From Micrococcus lylae NBRC 15355 (GTDB taxonomy: Bacteria > Actinomycetota > Actinomycetes > Actinomycetales > Micrococcaceae), in NCBI RefSeq assembly GCF_001570885.1, contig NZ_BCSN01000011.1:1-58363 (forward strand): 58,363 bases of DNA. Reading direction: 5' to 3'. The position numbers and the translations under genes are program-made. The notes under the pieces were generated by a model, which worked only from the letters and a program-made list of their open reading frames with translations, was not told the origin of the DNA and ran no database searches. Numbering within the stretch: the first letter of the stretch is position 1; each line of letters begins with the position of its first letter. Shown here in pieces: positions 6,877 to 16,022 of the stretch.

Positions 6877-8937
6877 CTACGAGACCAGCAGGCCGCGGCG
6901 GCGCAGCAGCGGCTCCAGCTCGGCGTCCCGGCCGCGGAAGGCCCGGTACGACTCCATCAGGTCCCGGGTGTTGCCACGGGACAGCAGCTCGGAGCGGAAC
7001 CGCTCGCCGTTCTCCCGGGTCATGCCGCCGTTGGCGCAGAACCACTCCACGGCGTCGGCGTCCAGCACCTCGGCCCAGATGTACGAGTAGTACCCGGCCG
7101 CATAGTCGTTGCCGAAGATGTGCTTGAAGCAGCCGGTGCCGTAGCGCGGGGGCACCAGCGAAGAGTCGATGCCCGCCTCGGCCAGCACCTGCTCCTGGAA
7201 CGCCAGCGGGTCCGCGGTCGCCGCGTCCACGGTGTCCTCGGTGAGGGTGTGCCAGGCCATGTCCACGATCGTCGCGCCGAGGTACTCCACCGTGCGGTAG
7301 CCCTCGCCCCACAGATCCGCGGCCTGAAGACGCTCCAGCGTGCCGGCCGGCAGCGGCTCCCCGGTCTCCACATGACGGGCGTAGACGTCCAGCAGGGACG
7401 GCTCGCGCAGCCACACCTCGTTCACCTGGGACGGGAACTCCACGGTGTCCCGCGGCACGGACGTGCCGGTCAGCGAGGCGTACTGACCCTGAGCCAGCAG
7501 GCCGTGCAGCGCGTGGCCGAACTCGTGGAACAGCGTGGTCGCCTCGTCCAGCGTGAGCAGGGCAGGCCGGCCCTCCGCCGGGGCCGGCACGTTCATGGTG
7601 TTGAAGACCACCGGGCGCTCGCCGAGGGCGTCGGCGCGGTCGCGGACGGTGTGCATCCAGGCGCCGCCGGACTTGGTGGCGCGGGCGAAGAAGTCGCCCA
7701 CGAACAGTCCGATCGGCTCGTCGTCCCGGCAGACCTCCCAGACGCGGATGCCCGGGCGGTACATGTGCTCCGCCAACTCCGGGCGCTCGGCGAAGGTCAG
7801 GCCGTAGAGGGCGCCGGCGGCGGCGAACACGCCGTCGGTGAGCACGCGGTCCAGTTCGAAATGCGGGCGCAGGGCGGCCGCGTCCACCGCGAACTGCTCC
7901 CTGGCGTAGGCGGCGGACAGGTGCGGCCAGTCCCAGGGGGCCACGGCGCCGCCGTCGGGGGAGACTTGTGCGGCGTCGGCCTTCGCGTTGGCCATGGCCG
8001 GGCCGGCCATCGACGCCAGCAGCTCCTGCACCGCGGCCACGGACGGGGCGGCGCGGTCCTTGAGCGCGTGCTCGGCCCAGCACTCGGAGCCGAGCAGACG
8101 AGCCTTGCGCAGACGCAGCCGGACGATCTCCATGGCCACGGACAGAACCTCGTCCTCGCCCTCGGTGCCGCGGCCGATCGAGGCCTCGAACAGGTCGCGG
8201 CGCAGGTCGGCGTCCTCGAGCTGCGCCAGCTGCGGCTGGGAGACGAACAGGGACAGCGTGAGCAGGTGCTTGCCGGGGTGGCCGGCCTCCTCGGCGGCGC
8301 GGGCGGCGGCCTGCACGTCGTCGGCACCGAGACCGGCCAGGCGGGCCGGATCCTCCACCAGCACGGCGCGCTTGGCGGTGTCCGCCACGAGGCGGCGGGT
8401 GTAGCGGGCGCCCGCGGTGGCCAGCGCGGTGTTGATCTGCTGCAGCTCGGCGCGGTCGGCGGCGGACAGGTGCGCCCCGGCCAGCTCGAGGCGCTGGGAG
8501 AAGAGTTCGTGCAGGCGCGCGTCCTCGCCGGTGAGGCCGGACGCGTCCACGGCGGCCACGCGCTCGGCCAGGCGCGGGTCCAGCAGCAGGGCGTCCTCGT
8601 GGGCGGCCAGCTCCGGCATGAGCTCCTCGGACAGGGCCTGGCGGGTGTCGGTGCCGTCGGCGCTGACGAGGGTGAAGAACATGGCGGCGGAGCGGCGCAG
8701 CAGGTCGCCGGTCAGCTCGAACGCGCGCACGGTGTTCTCGAAGGTCGGGGCCTCGTCCGAGGCCAGGATCGCCTCGACCTCGCCCCGCTGCGCAGCCATG
8801 CCGGCGCGGACGGCCTCGGCCAGCTGTGCGTCGGAGACGGCGGCGAAGTCGGGGAGCCCGTAGGGGAGCGGAGAAGGGGAGGAGAGAGGGTGGTCGGCGG
8901 GCAGGGAGATGCCCTGCGTCATCTGCGGTGAGTCCAT
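6877..8937 (-). CDS. M3 family zinc metallopeptidase (oligopeptidase / dipeptidyl carboxypeptidase)
   Basis: Thimet-type oligopeptidase, probably cytoplasmic since no signal peptide is present, hydrolysing short peptides. The 686-residue length suits the Dcp/OpdA branch. A long helical N-terminal half leads into the catalytic domain with the zinc motif HEFGH at about residues 467-471. The downstream GYYSYIWAEVLDADAVEWF segment is characteristic of M3A enzymes and includes the tyrosines that bind the substrate carbonyl. The ATG at 8937 follows a TAGACT -10 box by 6 nt, indicating a leaderless message. Dcp and PrlC/OpdA cannot be separated here. Confidence 0.9.
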   Translation of the reverse strand: MDSPQMTQGISLPADHPLSSPSPLPYGLPDFAAVSDAQLAEAVRAGMAAQRGEVEAILASDEAPTFENTVRAFELTGDLLRRSAAMFFTLVSADGTDTRQALSEELMPELAAHEDALLLDPRLAERVAAVDASGLTGEDARLHELFSQRLELAGAHLSAADRAELQQINTALATAGARYTRRLVADTAKRAVLVEDPARLAGLGADDVQAAARAAEEAGHPGKHLLTLSLFVSQPQLAQLEDADLRRDLFEASIGRGTEGEDEVLSVAMEIVRLRLRKARLLGSECWAEHALKDRAAPSVAAVQELLASMAGPAMANAKADAAQVSPDGGAVAPWDWPHLSAAYAREQFAVDAAALRPHFELDRVLTDGVFAAAGALYGLTFAERPELAEHMYRPGIRVWEVCRDDEPIGLFVGDFFARATKSGGAWMHTVRDRADALGERPVVFNTMNVPAPAEGRPALLTLDEATTLFHEFGHALHGLLAQGQYASLTGTSVPRDTVEFPSQVNEVWLREPSLLDVYARHVETGEPLPAGTLERLQAADLWGEGYRTVEYLGATIVDMAWHTLTEDTVDAATADPLAFQEQVLAEAGIDSSLVPPRYGTGCFKHIFGNDYAAGYYSYIWAEVLDADAVEWFCANGGMTRENGERFRSELLSRGNTRDLMESYRAFRGRDAELEPLLRRRGLLVS

Positions 8938-8943
8938 GGGCGC

Positions 8944-8949
8944 AGTCTA
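8944..8949 (-). promoter_or_regulatory. -10 box TAGACT, leaderless M3 peptidase promoter
   Basis: TAGACT on the minus strand ends 6 nt before the ATG at 8937, so transcription should start at the start codon. The same hexamer precedes yajC, hisS, aspS, rel and efp. Confidence 0.55.
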
Positions 8950-9063
8950 GGTGCCCGGCCGGCCCGTCCCCTCCGGCCGCCCGCGCCGGTCGGCCTGCCG
9001 CCGGTCGCCGAGCACCGACGCGCTCCTGTGACGCGCGCCCGCGGTCGGACCGGGCCGCGCCGC

Positions 9064-9069
9064 TAAGAT
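9064..9069 (+). promoter_or_regulatory. -10 box TAAGAT upstream of yebC
   Basis: TAAGAT 45 bp upstream of the yebC ATG in an otherwise very GC-rich gap. A GAAGGAG ribosome site precedes the ATG. No convincing -35. Confidence 0.4.
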
Positions 9070-9114
9070 GGTGCGCCGAGACATCCCGACGTCGCCGAAC
9101 CGCGAAGGAGCATC

Positions 9115-9879
9115 ATGGCCGGTCATTCCAAGTGGGCCACGACCAAGCACAAGAAGGCCGCGCTCGACGCCAAGCGTGCCAAGGCCTTCGCCAAGTACAT
9201 CAAGGGCATCGAGGTCGCCGCCCGCGCCGGAGGTCCCGACCTGGCCGGCAACCCGGCCCTGGACCTGGCCGTCTCCAAGGCGAAGAAGAACTCCGTCCCC
9301 AACGACAACATCGACCGCGCCATCAAGCGCGGCGCCGGCCTGACCGGCGAGGTCGTGGACTACACCGAGATCATGTATGAGGTGCGCGGCCCGTCCGGCT
9401 CGGCCCTGATGGTGGAGTGCCTCACGGACAACAAGAACCGCGCCGCCTCCGACGTGCGCGTGGCCGTGACCCGCAACGGCGGCACGCTGGCCGACTCCGG
9501 ATCCGTGGCCTTCCTGTTCGCCCGCAAGGGCGTCGTCCGCCTGCCGGCCGAGGGCAACACCGAGGACGGCCTCCTCGAGGCGATCCTCGAGGGCGGTGCG
9601 GACGCCGAGGAGGTCCAGCAGGACGGCGACGTGTTCGAGATCGTCTCCGAGGCCTCCGACCTGCGCGCCGTGGCCGAGGCCCTGGACGCCGCCGGCATCG
9701 AGTACGAGTCCGACGAGGCCGAGTTCCTGCCGTCGATGAAGGTGGAGCTGGAGGACGCCAAGTCCGCCGCGACCTTCCTGAAGCTCGTGGATGCGCTCGA
9801 GGAGCTGGACGACGTGCAGAACGTCTACTCCAACGTGGACATCCCGGAGTCCGTCCTCGCCGAGCTCGACGAGGACTGA
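9115..9879 (+). CDS. yebC: YebC/PmpR (TACO1) family regulator
   Basis: Conserved 254-residue protein of the YebC family, near the usual ~250. It opens with the family signature [20 protein letters not shown]. The three-domain arrangement is intact to the C-terminus. Family members have been described both as DNA-binding regulators (of ruv genes and quorum sensing) and as translation factors that help ribosomes through difficult peptide stretches. The gene sits directly before ruvC-ruvA-ruvB, its usual place in many bacteria. Its stop (9877-9879) is only a few bases from the likely ruvC start, suggesting translational coupling. Confidence 0.95.
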   Translation: MAGHSKWATTKHKKAALDAKRAKAFAKYIKGIEVAARAGGPDLAGNPALDLAVSKAKKNSVPNDNIDRAIKRGAGLTGEVVDYTEIMYEVRGPSGSALMVECLTDNKNRAASDVRVAVTRNGGTLADSGSVAFLFARKGVVRLPAEGNTEDGLLEAILEGGADAEEVQQDGDVFEIVSEASDLRAVAEALDAAGIEYESDEAEFLPSMKVELEDAKSAATFLKLVDALEELDDVQNVYSNVDIPESVLAELDED

Positions 9880-9884
9880 TCCGA

Positions 9885-10583
9885 CTGGCGGAACGAGTCG
9901 GCCACGGCACCCTGCGCGTCCTGGGCGTCGACCCGGGACTGACCCGCTGCGGCATCGCCGTCGTGGAGGTCGACGCGCGGCGCCGCGGACGGCTCGTCCA
10001 CGTCCGGGTGTCCGGCACGCCGTCCGACGCGCCGCTCCACGAGCGACTGCTGCACCTGGACCGGGAGGTCACCGAGGTGCTCGAGCGGTACGCCCCGCAG
10101 CGGGCCGCCGTGGAGCGCATGTTCGCCAACAACAACACGCCCACCGTGCTGGGCACCGCCCAGGCCGCCGGCGTGGCCATCACCGCCGCCGCCCGCTGCG
10201 GGCTGGAGGTCGGCCTGCACACCCCGTCCGAGGTGAAGGCCGCCGTCACCGGCCACGGCAACGCGGGCAAGGAGCAGGTCACCGCGATGGTCACCCGCAT
10301 CCTCGGCCTCGACGCCCCGCCGCGTCCGGCCGACGCCGCCGACGCGATCGCCCTGGCCCTCGCCCATGCCTGGCGCGGCACCGCCCTCGGCCGGGCCTCA
10401 GGGCAGACCGGCCTGGCCACCGGCTCCATGACCTCCCGCGGCGGACGGTCCCGGTTCGCGGAGGCCGCCGACTCCGCCGGGCGCCGGCCCGTCGGCGCGG
10501 GGACGTCGCTGACCAGGGCGCAGGAGCAGTGGCTGGCCGCCGAGCGCTCCGGGGCGGCCACGGGCGCCGCCCGCCGCCGCTGA
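9885..10583 (+). CDS. ruvC: Crossover junction endodeoxyribonuclease RuvC (non-standard start)
   Basis: Holliday junction resolvase acting with RuvAB. Counting from the CTG at 9885, the RNase H-like core carries D16 (RVLGVDPGLTRCG), E77 (AVERMF) and D150/D153 (ADAAD), the four catalytic acids. A polar tail of ~60 residues after residue 170 is longer than in most RuvC proteins. There is no ATG, GTG or TTG in frame between a GTG at 9417, deep inside yebC, and a GTG near 9963 that would remove the first catalytic Asp. CTG at 9885, with GAGG 10 nt upstream, is therefore my choice. CTG at 9912 (aligned to the usual MRVLGVDPG) and ATC at 9879 are alternatives. Confidence 0.9.
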   Translation: MAERVGHGTLRVLGVDPGLTRCGIAVVEVDARRRGRLVHVRVSGTPSDAPLHERLLHLDREVTEVLERYAPQRAAVERMFANNNTPTVLGTAQAAGVAITAAARCGLEVGLHTPSEVKAAVTGHGNAGKEQVTAMVTRILGLDAPPRPADAADAIALALAHAWRGTALGRASGQTGLATGSMTSRGGRSRFAEAADSAGRRPVGAGTSLTRAQEQWLAAERSGAATGAARRR

Positions 10584-10594
10584 CGCCGCCCCTT

Positions 10595-10607
10595 CCCGAC
10601 GACGGCC
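10595..10607 (+). repeat. Dispersed 13-mer CCCGACGACGGCC, exact copy
   Basis: Exact copy 11 bp after the ruvC stop, in the ruvC-ruvA gap. The flanks TT before and G after match the copy at 1603, extending the shared core to 16 bases. Confidence 0.7.
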
Positions 10608-10668
10608 GCGCACCCGGCGCGGTCCCTCGCCACGGCCTGCGGTCGGGTGCGTCCGGGCACCGAGCCGT

Positions 10669-10684
10669 TCGATAGTATGTTCGA
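10669..10684. promoter_or_regulatory. LexA (SOS) box upstream of ruvA
   Basis: TCGATAGTATGTTCGA matches the actinobacterial LexA consensus TCGAAC-N4-GTTCGA at 10 of the 12 defined bases; the right half is perfect. It encloses a -10-like hexamer TAGTAT (10673-10678), so LexA binding would block polymerase. It lies 46 bp before the ruvA GTG, giving DNA-damage control of ruvAB. Confidence 0.75.
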
Positions 10685-10729
10685 ACGCCGGCGGTCCGAA
10701 TGTGTCCGTCCGGAGAAAGGACCTGTGCC

Positions 10730-11374
10730 GTGATCGCCTCCCTGACCGGGACCGTCGAGTACGTCGGACTGGACCGCGCCGTCATCGTCTCCGGCGGCGT
10801 CGGCCGCCTCGTGTTCGCCACGCCGCAGACCCTGTCCGCCCTGCACGAGGGACGCGAGGCGTGTGTGCACACCCACCTGGTGGTGAAGGAGGACTCGCTC
10901 ACGCTCTTCGGGTTCGCCACCCGTGCCGAGCAGGAGGTCTTCGAGATCCTCCTCGGCGCCAACGGCGTCGGCCCACGCCTGGCCCTGGCCGTGCTGGCGG
11001 TGCACCCTCCTGAGGCGGTGCGCGTGGCCGTCGCCCAGGAGGACGAGAAGGCCCTGACCCGGGTGCCCGGCATCGGCCCGAAGCTGGCGAAGAAGATCCT
11101 CGTGGAGCTGGCCGGCAAGCTGGCCCCGACCGGCGCCGAGACACCCGCCGAGGCCGCGCAGGACCAGGTGCCCGCGGCGCCGGCGGAGGACTGGCACGCG
11201 GACGTCGTCGAGGCGATGGTCGGCCTGGGCTGGTCCGAGAAGGAGGCCCTCAAGCGCGTCGAGGCCACCCTCGCGGCCCACCCCGAGCTCGACGAGGGCC
11301 GGGACGTGGCCGCCCTGCTCCGCGCCACCCTGCGCGACGTCGGTGCCGCCGCCACCGTCCGGAGCGGCCGATGA
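10730..11374 (+). CDS. ruvA: Holliday junction branch migration protein RuvA
   Basis: DNA-binding subunit of the RuvAB branch-migration motor. The 214-residue protein starts at the GTG at 10730 ([13 protein letters not shown]), the family's usual beginning, 9 nt after the purine-rich GGAGAAAGG. Domain I is an OB fold (1-65). Domain II has two helix-hairpin-helix motifs, including [11 protein letters not shown] and [12 protein letters not shown]. An Ala/Pro linker then leads to domain III, which contacts RuvB. The stop overlaps the ruvB ATG (ATGA), so the pair is coupled. An SOS box and a separate -10 precede it. Confidence 0.96.
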   Translation: MIASLTGTVEYVGLDRAVIVSGGVGRLVFATPQTLSALHEGREACVHTHLVVKEDSLTLFGFATRAEQEVFEILLGANGVGPRLALAVLAVHPPEAVRVAVAQEDEKALTRVPGIGPKLAKKILVELAGKLAPTGAETPAEAAQDQVPAAPAEDWHADVVEAMVGLGWSEKEALKRVEATLAAHPELDEGRDVAALLRATLRDVGAAATVRSGR

Positions 11375-12408
11375 ACGGCGGCGGAACCGACGCCGGGGAC
11401 CGGGGCGCGGACCGCGTCGTCGCCGGGGACGCGGGGGAGGACGAGCGCCGCCTCGAGGCCGCGCTGCGTCCGAAGCACCTGGACGAGTTCGTCGGCCAGC
11501 AGCGCGTCCGCGAGCAGCTGGACCTGATGCTGGGCTCTGCCCGCCTGCGTGACCGCGCCGCGGACCACGTGCTCCTGTCCGGACCGCCCGGGCTCGGCAA
11601 GACCACACTGGCGATGATCGTGGCCGCGGAGATGAACGCCCCGCTGCGCATCTCCTCCGGGCCGGCCATCCAGAACGCCGGCGACCTCGCGGCGATCCTC
11701 TCGTCCCTGACCGAGGGGGAGGTGCTGTTCCTGGACGAAGTCCACCGCATGTCCCGTCCGGCCGAGGAGATGCTCTACATGGCCATGGAGGACTTCCGGG
11801 TGGACATCGTCGTCGGCAAGGGCGCCGGCGCGACCTCCATTCCGCTGGAGCTGCCGCCGTTCACCCTGGTCGGGGCCACCACGCGCGCCGGCCTGCTGCC
11901 CGGGCCGCTCCGCGACCGCTTCGGGTTCACCGGGCATCTCGAGTTCTATTCGACCGAGGAGCTCGAGCTCGTCCTGCGCCGCTCCGCCCTGCTGCTGGAC
12001 ATGGACGTCACCTCCGCCGGCTTCGCCCAGATCGCCTCCCGCTCCCGGGGCACGCCGCGCATCGCCAACCGGCTGCTGCGCCGCGTGCGCGACTGGGCGC
12101 TCGTGAAGGGCCTGACGACCGTGGACGCCGAGGCCGCCGGCCGGGCCCTGCACATGTACGACGTGGACGAGCGCGGCCTGGACCGCCTCGACCGTGCCGT
12201 CCTGAACGCCCTCTGCACCGTCTTCGACGGGGGACCGGTCGGCCTGTCCACCCTCGCGATGGCCGTCGGCGAGGAGACAGAGACCGTCGAGACGGTCGCG
12301 GAGCCGTTCCTCATCCGCGAGGGCCTGGTCGGCCGCACGCCGCGGGGCCGTGTCGCGCTCCCCGGAGCCTGGGAGCACCTCGGGCTCCCGGCCCCGGAGC
12401 GGGGCTGA
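11371..12408 (+). CDS. ruvB: Holliday junction branch migration helicase RuvB
   Basis: AAA+ ATPase that, with RuvA, drives branch migration of Holliday junctions. In 345 residues the Walker A is GPPGLGKTT (71-79), Walker B is LFLDEVHR (D122/E123), sensor 1 is GATTRAG and the arginine finger region is LRDRFGF. A C-terminal winged helix binds DNA. About 25 extra residues rich in Gly and Asp precede the conserved core. ATGA overlap with ruvA. A GC-rich hairpin follows the stop. Confidence 0.97.
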   Translation: MNGGGTDAGDRGADRVVAGDAGEDERRLEAALRPKHLDEFVGQQRVREQLDLMLGSARLRDRAADHVLLSGPPGLGKTTLAMIVAAEMNAPLRISSGPAIQNAGDLAAILSSLTEGEVLFLDEVHRMSRPAEEMLYMAMEDFRVDIVVGKGAGATSIPLELPPFTLVGATTRAGLLPGPLRDRFGFTGHLEFYSTEELELVLRRSALLLDMDVTSAGFAQIASRSRGTPRIANRLLRRVRDWALVKGLTTVDAEAAGRALHMYDVDERGLDRLDRAVLNALCTVFDGGPVGLSTLAMAVGEETETVETVAEPFLIREGLVGRTPRGRVALPGAWEHLGLPAPERG

Positions 12409-12430
12409 GCGGAGCGGGCCACATGCCCAG

Positions 12431-12457
12431 GCCAGGCGCCACGGACAGGTGCCTGGC
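12431..12457 (+). terminator. Hairpin after ruvB
   Basis: Arms 12431-12440 and 12448-12457 pair over 10 bp with one G-T wobble and a 7-nt loop. There is no T-run, as is usual in such GC-rich genomes. It lies 23 bp after the ruvB stop and before the yajC promoter. Confidence 0.6.
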
Positions 12458-12467
12458 CGTCGTCGGG
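12455..12467 (-). repeat. Dispersed 13-mer CCCGACGACGGCC, exact copy (reverse complement)
   Basis: Exact copy overlapping the end of the ruvB terminator hairpin and 13 bp before the yajC -10 box. Confidence 0.7.
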
Positions 12468-12479
12468 CATCAGACGCCC

Positions 12480-12485
12480 TAGACT
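12480..12485 (+). promoter_or_regulatory. -10 box TAGACT upstream of yajC-secD-secF
   Basis: The string CCCTAGACTGG closely matches the sites before hisS and efp. It is 84 bp before the chosen yajC start and directly after the ruvB terminator. Confidence 0.55.
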
Positions 12486-12569
12486 GGTCTGCACTGTGCG
12501 CACCCCCACACCCCGGACGGGTGTGCCTGCGCACGTCCTCATCCCCGACGACGACGGAGAGTGTCTCTC

Positions 12570-13067
12570 GTGACCACCCTCGCCCTGTCCATCGCAGACA
12601 TGCCCATCGTGCTCGGCCAGCAGGCCGAGGGCGGCGGCGGAAGCATGTTCCTCCTGCTCATGTTCGGCGTCATGGCGCTGCTGCTCTTCTTCTCCTTCCG
12701 CAAGGCCCGCAAGGCCCAGCAGGCGCAGACCAAGATGCGCACGGAGCTGACCCCGGGCGTCGAGGTCATGACCGGCTCCGGCATCTTCGGCCACGTCGTC
12801 GCCGTGAACCAGGATTCCCAGCGCGTGACCATCGAGGTCGCCCCGGGCACCCACATGGACGTCCACCTGCAGGCCGTCGCCCAGATCGTGGAGCCGGACT
12901 CGGTCGCCTCCTCGGGCACCTCGGGCGCCGTCGCCCCGGACGACCAGGACCGGGCCGAGCAGGGCGCCGAGTACGGCGAGCCGCAGGCCCCCGCCGACGA
13001 GGACGTGGACCGCCACCGCATCCAGCTCAACGGCGAGGACCAGCCCCGCCACGACGAGCGTCCCTGA
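12570..13067 (+). CDS. yajC: Preprotein translocase subunit YajC
   Basis: Small single-span inner-membrane partner of SecDF, which assists the Sec translocase. The GTG at 12570 is preferred, giving 165 residues. The GGAGA at 12556-12560 is 9 nt upstream of it, but would touch the alternative GTG at 12561 directly. One membrane helix is visible around MFLLLMFGVMALLLFFSF, followed by the YajC core (MRTELTPGVEVMTGSGIFG). An acidic, probably disordered tail of ~55 residues is longer than in E. coli YajC. secD follows after 64 bp. Confidence 0.92.
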   Translation: MTTLALSIADMPIVLGQQAEGGGGSMFLLLMFGVMALLLFFSFRKARKAQQAQTKMRTELTPGVEVMTGSGIFGHVVAVNQDSQRVTIEVAPGTHMDVHLQAVAQIVEPDSVASSGTSGAVAPDDQDRAEQGAEYGEPQAPADEDVDRHRIQLNGEDQPRHDERP

Positions 13068-13131
13068 CCTGTCCGTCCGCGACCCGGCCGCCCCGGCCGG
13101 GTCGCTCGATCTGTGGAGAGCCTGAACGCCC

Positions 13132-14934
13132 ATGGCATCGAAGACCCCCGCGAGCGCGGCACGTCGCACCCTGACGTGGCTCGGCGCGCTCATCGCCCTC
13201 ATGGCCGTCGTGCTCGGCATCGGTGTGGCCACCCATCAGGCCACCTGGGCCCCGCGCCTGGCCCTCGACCTCGAGGGCGGCACCCAGATGGTGCTCGCAC
13301 CCGAGACCGCAGGCGGCCAGCGCGTCACCCCTGAGCAGCTCGACCAGGCCGTGGAGATCATCCGCGCCCGCGTGGACGGCTCCGGCGTCGCCGAGGCCGA
13401 GGTCGCCACCCAGGGCGCCGAGAACGTCGTGGTGGCGATGCCGGGCACCCCGGACGAGCAGACCCGCCGCCTCATCCAGGCCTCCGCGGACATGGAGTTC
13501 CGCGCGGTGCTGCAGTCCGGTCCCGCCGAGCCGGTCGCCGAGGACCAGCGCACCCCGAAGGACGACTTCCCGAAGCCGGAGGGCGAGCCGAAGGACGCCT
13601 ACGACCCGAACTGGCTGACCCCGGACCTGCTGGACGAGTTCCAGAAGACCGACTGCACCGTCCCGCGCGACCCGGGTGCCGAGCCGCTGCCTACGGACAA
13701 GGCGGCCGTGGTGTGCCAGACCGCCACCGAGGAGCAGATCGCCGAGGGCACCGGGCAGAGCGCCAAGTACATCGTCGGCCCCCAGGTGATCCCGGGCACC
13801 GACATCGCCGACGCCACCAACGACATGGCGAACACCTCCACGGGCGTCTCCACCAACCAGTGGGTCGTCAACCTCTCCTTCAACAGCGAGGGCACCGAGA
13901 AGTTCCGCGAGGTCACCCAGAAGCTCACCCCGTACCCGGAGGGCGACCCGCGCAAGCAGTTCGCCATCATCCTGGACGGCACCGTCCTCTCCGCCCCGCA
14001 GTCCCAGGCCGTCATCCCCAACGGCCAGGCCCAGATCTCCGGCCCGGGCTTCAACGAGGTCACCACTGCCGAACTCGCCGAGCAGCTGTCCTACGGTGCC
14101 CTGCCGATCAGCTTCACCATCGAGTCCGAGCAGCAGATCTCCGCGACCCTCGGCCAGGACCAGCTGTTCTGGGGCCTCGTCGCGGGACTCATCGGCCTGC
14201 TGCTGGTGGCCGCCTACCAGTTCTTCCAGTACCGCGTCCTCGGTCTGCTGACCTTCGCCTCGATCATCGTGGCCGGCGTCATCACGTGGCTCGCGATCTC
14301 GCTGCTGGGCTGGTCGGACAACTACCGCCTGTCCCTGGCCGGCATCGCAGGCCTGATCGTGGCGATCGGCCTCACCGCCGACTCGTTCATCGTGTACTTC
14401 GAGCGCATCAAGGACGAGCTGCGCGCCGGCAGCGCGATCGACGCCGCTGTCCGCGAGGGCTGGAAGCGCGCCTCCCGCACCATCTGGGCCTCGAAGGCCG
14501 TGAACCTGCTCGCCGCTGCGGTGCTGTACTTCGTGGCGGTCGGCAACGTCCGCGGGTTCGCCTTCACCCTCGGCCTCACCGCGATCGCCGACCTCATCGT
14601 GGTCTTCTGGTTCACACACCCCATGATGGTGCTGCTGTCCCAGACCCGCTTCATCGGCGGAGGCCACCGCATGTCCGGCCTCGACCCGTCCCTGCTCGGC
14701 CGTGAGCCGCTGTACAAGGGTGCCGGGCGCGTGCGTGAGTTCAAGACCCCGCCGAGCGATCAGACGGCACAGGGGGCCTCCGGCGGTGCCGAGCGGCGTC
14801 GCCGCCGCTCGCGCGGGGAGGCGGCCCGCCGCCAGACCATCGCCGAACGCCGTCGCGCCGAGCGCGAGGCCGCCTCGCCGGCCGCCGGCACCACCACCAC
14901 CACGTCCCAGCGCACCCAGGAGGACGGCCAGTGA
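13132..14934 (+). CDS. secD: Protein translocase subunit SecD
   Basis: Proton-driven membrane subunit that helps pull proteins across the membrane late in Sec export. The 600-residue protein has a first membrane helix at about residues 15-37. A large extracytoplasmic region begins with the conserved LALDLEGGTQMVL motif and has a ~60-residue acidic insert around 140-200. A cluster of five C-terminal membrane helices then includes the GLTADSFIVYFERIKDE motif. The cytoplasmic tail is Arg/Ala-rich with a TTTTT run. secF starts within its stop (GTGA at 14931), so the subunits are translationally coupled. Confidence 0.95.
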   Translation: MASKTPASAARRTLTWLGALIALMAVVLGIGVATHQATWAPRLALDLEGGTQMVLAPETAGGQRVTPEQLDQAVEIIRARVDGSGVAEAEVATQGAENVVVAMPGTPDEQTRRLIQASADMEFRAVLQSGPAEPVAEDQRTPKDDFPKPEGEPKDAYDPNWLTPDLLDEFQKTDCTVPRDPGAEPLPTDKAAVVCQTATEEQIAEGTGQSAKYIVGPQVIPGTDIADATNDMANTSTGVSTNQWVVNLSFNSEGTEKFREVTQKLTPYPEGDPRKQFAIILDGTVLSAPQSQAVIPNGQAQISGPGFNEVTTAELAEQLSYGALPISFTIESEQQISATLGQDQLFWGLVAGLIGLLLVAAYQFFQYRVLGLLTFASIIVAGVITWLAISLLGWSDNYRLSLAGIAGLIVAIGLTADSFIVYFERIKDELRAGSAIDAAVREGWKRASRTIWASKAVNLLAAAVLYFVAVGNVRGFAFTLGLTAIADLIVVFWFTHPMMVLLSQTRFIGGGHRMSGLDPSLLGREPLYKGAGRVREFKTPPSDQTAQGASGGAERRRRRSRGEAARRQTIAERRRAEREAASPAAGTTTTTSQRTQEDGQ

Positions 14935-15971
14935 ACCGCTTCGCTCAGTGGGGCAACGCCCTCTACACCGGACACAAGTCCTACCCGTTCGTCCAGCGCT
15001 GGAAGACCTGGTTCGCCGCCGCGGCGATCCTGCTCCTGGTCGCCGGCGGCCTGACCCTGATGCGCGGAGGCTTCAACCTCGGCATCGAGTTCCGCGGCGG
15101 CTCCGAGTTCGTGGTCTCCTCCGTTCAGAACACGGACGTCGCCGCGGGCGAGCAGGCCGTGCGGGACGTCGCCGCCGACGGCATCGCCACGGTCACGAAC
15201 ATCGCCCCGGGCACCATGCGCGTGCAGACCGAGCGCATGGACGACGCCCAGACCCTGCAGGTCGCCCAGAACCTCCAGGACGCCTACGGCGTGACCGCGG
15301 ACCACGTGACCTCGAACTTCGTGGGCCCCACCTGGGGTGCCGCCGTCTCGCAGCAGGCCCTGATCGGCCTGGTGATCTTCGTGGTCCTGGTGACCCTGTT
15401 CATGGCGCTGTACTTCCGCACCTGGAAGATGTCGCTGGCCGCGGTGATCGGCATGCTCTACGTGGTGGCACTGACCGCCGGCATCTACGGCGCCACCGGC
15501 TTCGAGGTCACCCCGTCCGCCGTCATCGGCTTCCTGACCATCTTGTCCTACGCCCTCTACGACACCGTGGTGGTGTTCGACAAGATCCGCGAGAACACCC
15601 AGACGGTCCACGAGGACGCCGACCGGACCTTCGCGGAGAACGTGAACCTCGCCGTGAACCAGACGCTGGTCCGCTCGATCACCACCTCCGTGGTGGGCAT
15701 CCTGCCGGTGGGCTCCATCCTGTTCATCGGCGCGGGTCTGCTCGGTGCGGGCACCCTCTCCGACATCGCCCTGGCCATCTTCGTCGGCATCATCGTCGGC
15801 ACCATGGCGACCCTGTTCATCCAGGCACCGCTCTACGCCCTGCTGCGCCGCGGAGACGGGGACGTCACCGATCACGACGGCGCCGTCCTGGCCCGTCGCG
15901 AGTCCTCGGGCCGTGCCCCGGAGGGCGCGACCGAGGGCGTCGACGGGACCGAGCCGGCCGCCAGGGCCTGA
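14931..15971 (+). CDS. secF: Protein translocase subunit SecF
   Basis: Partner of SecD in the SecDF-YajC complex. In 346 residues it has six predicted membrane helices, the first at about 26-45, just ahead of the conserved GIEFRGGSEF motif. The family signature YALYDTVVVFDKIREN lies in the C-terminal half. The tail is polar. It starts with GTG overlapping the secD stop. No apt gene follows before rel, unlike the order secF-apt-rel seen in several other actinobacteria. Confidence 0.95.
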   Translation: MNRFAQWGNALYTGHKSYPFVQRWKTWFAAAAILLLVAGGLTLMRGGFNLGIEFRGGSEFVVSSVQNTDVAAGEQAVRDVAADGIATVTNIAPGTMRVQTERMDDAQTLQVAQNLQDAYGVTADHVTSNFVGPTWGAAVSQQALIGLVIFVVLVTLFMALYFRTWKMSLAAVIGMLYVVALTAGIYGATGFEVTPSAVIGFLTILSYALYDTVVVFDKIRENTQTVHEDADRTFAENVNLAVNQTLVRSITTSVVGILPVGSILFIGAGLLGAGTLSDIALAIFVGIIVGTMATLFIQAPLYALLRRGDGDVTDHDGAVLARRESSGRAPEGATEGVDGTEPAARA

Positions 15972-16022
15972 CCTGGGACCACACGGCAGGCCGCACGTCC
16001 GCCGGACACACGCACACGCCGC

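Noticed and set aside
9417-9884. Extension of ruvC upstream to a GTG at 9417
   Set aside because: It would add an Arg/Gly-rich segment that overlaps almost half of yebC in another frame. Such composition is typical of non-coding frames.
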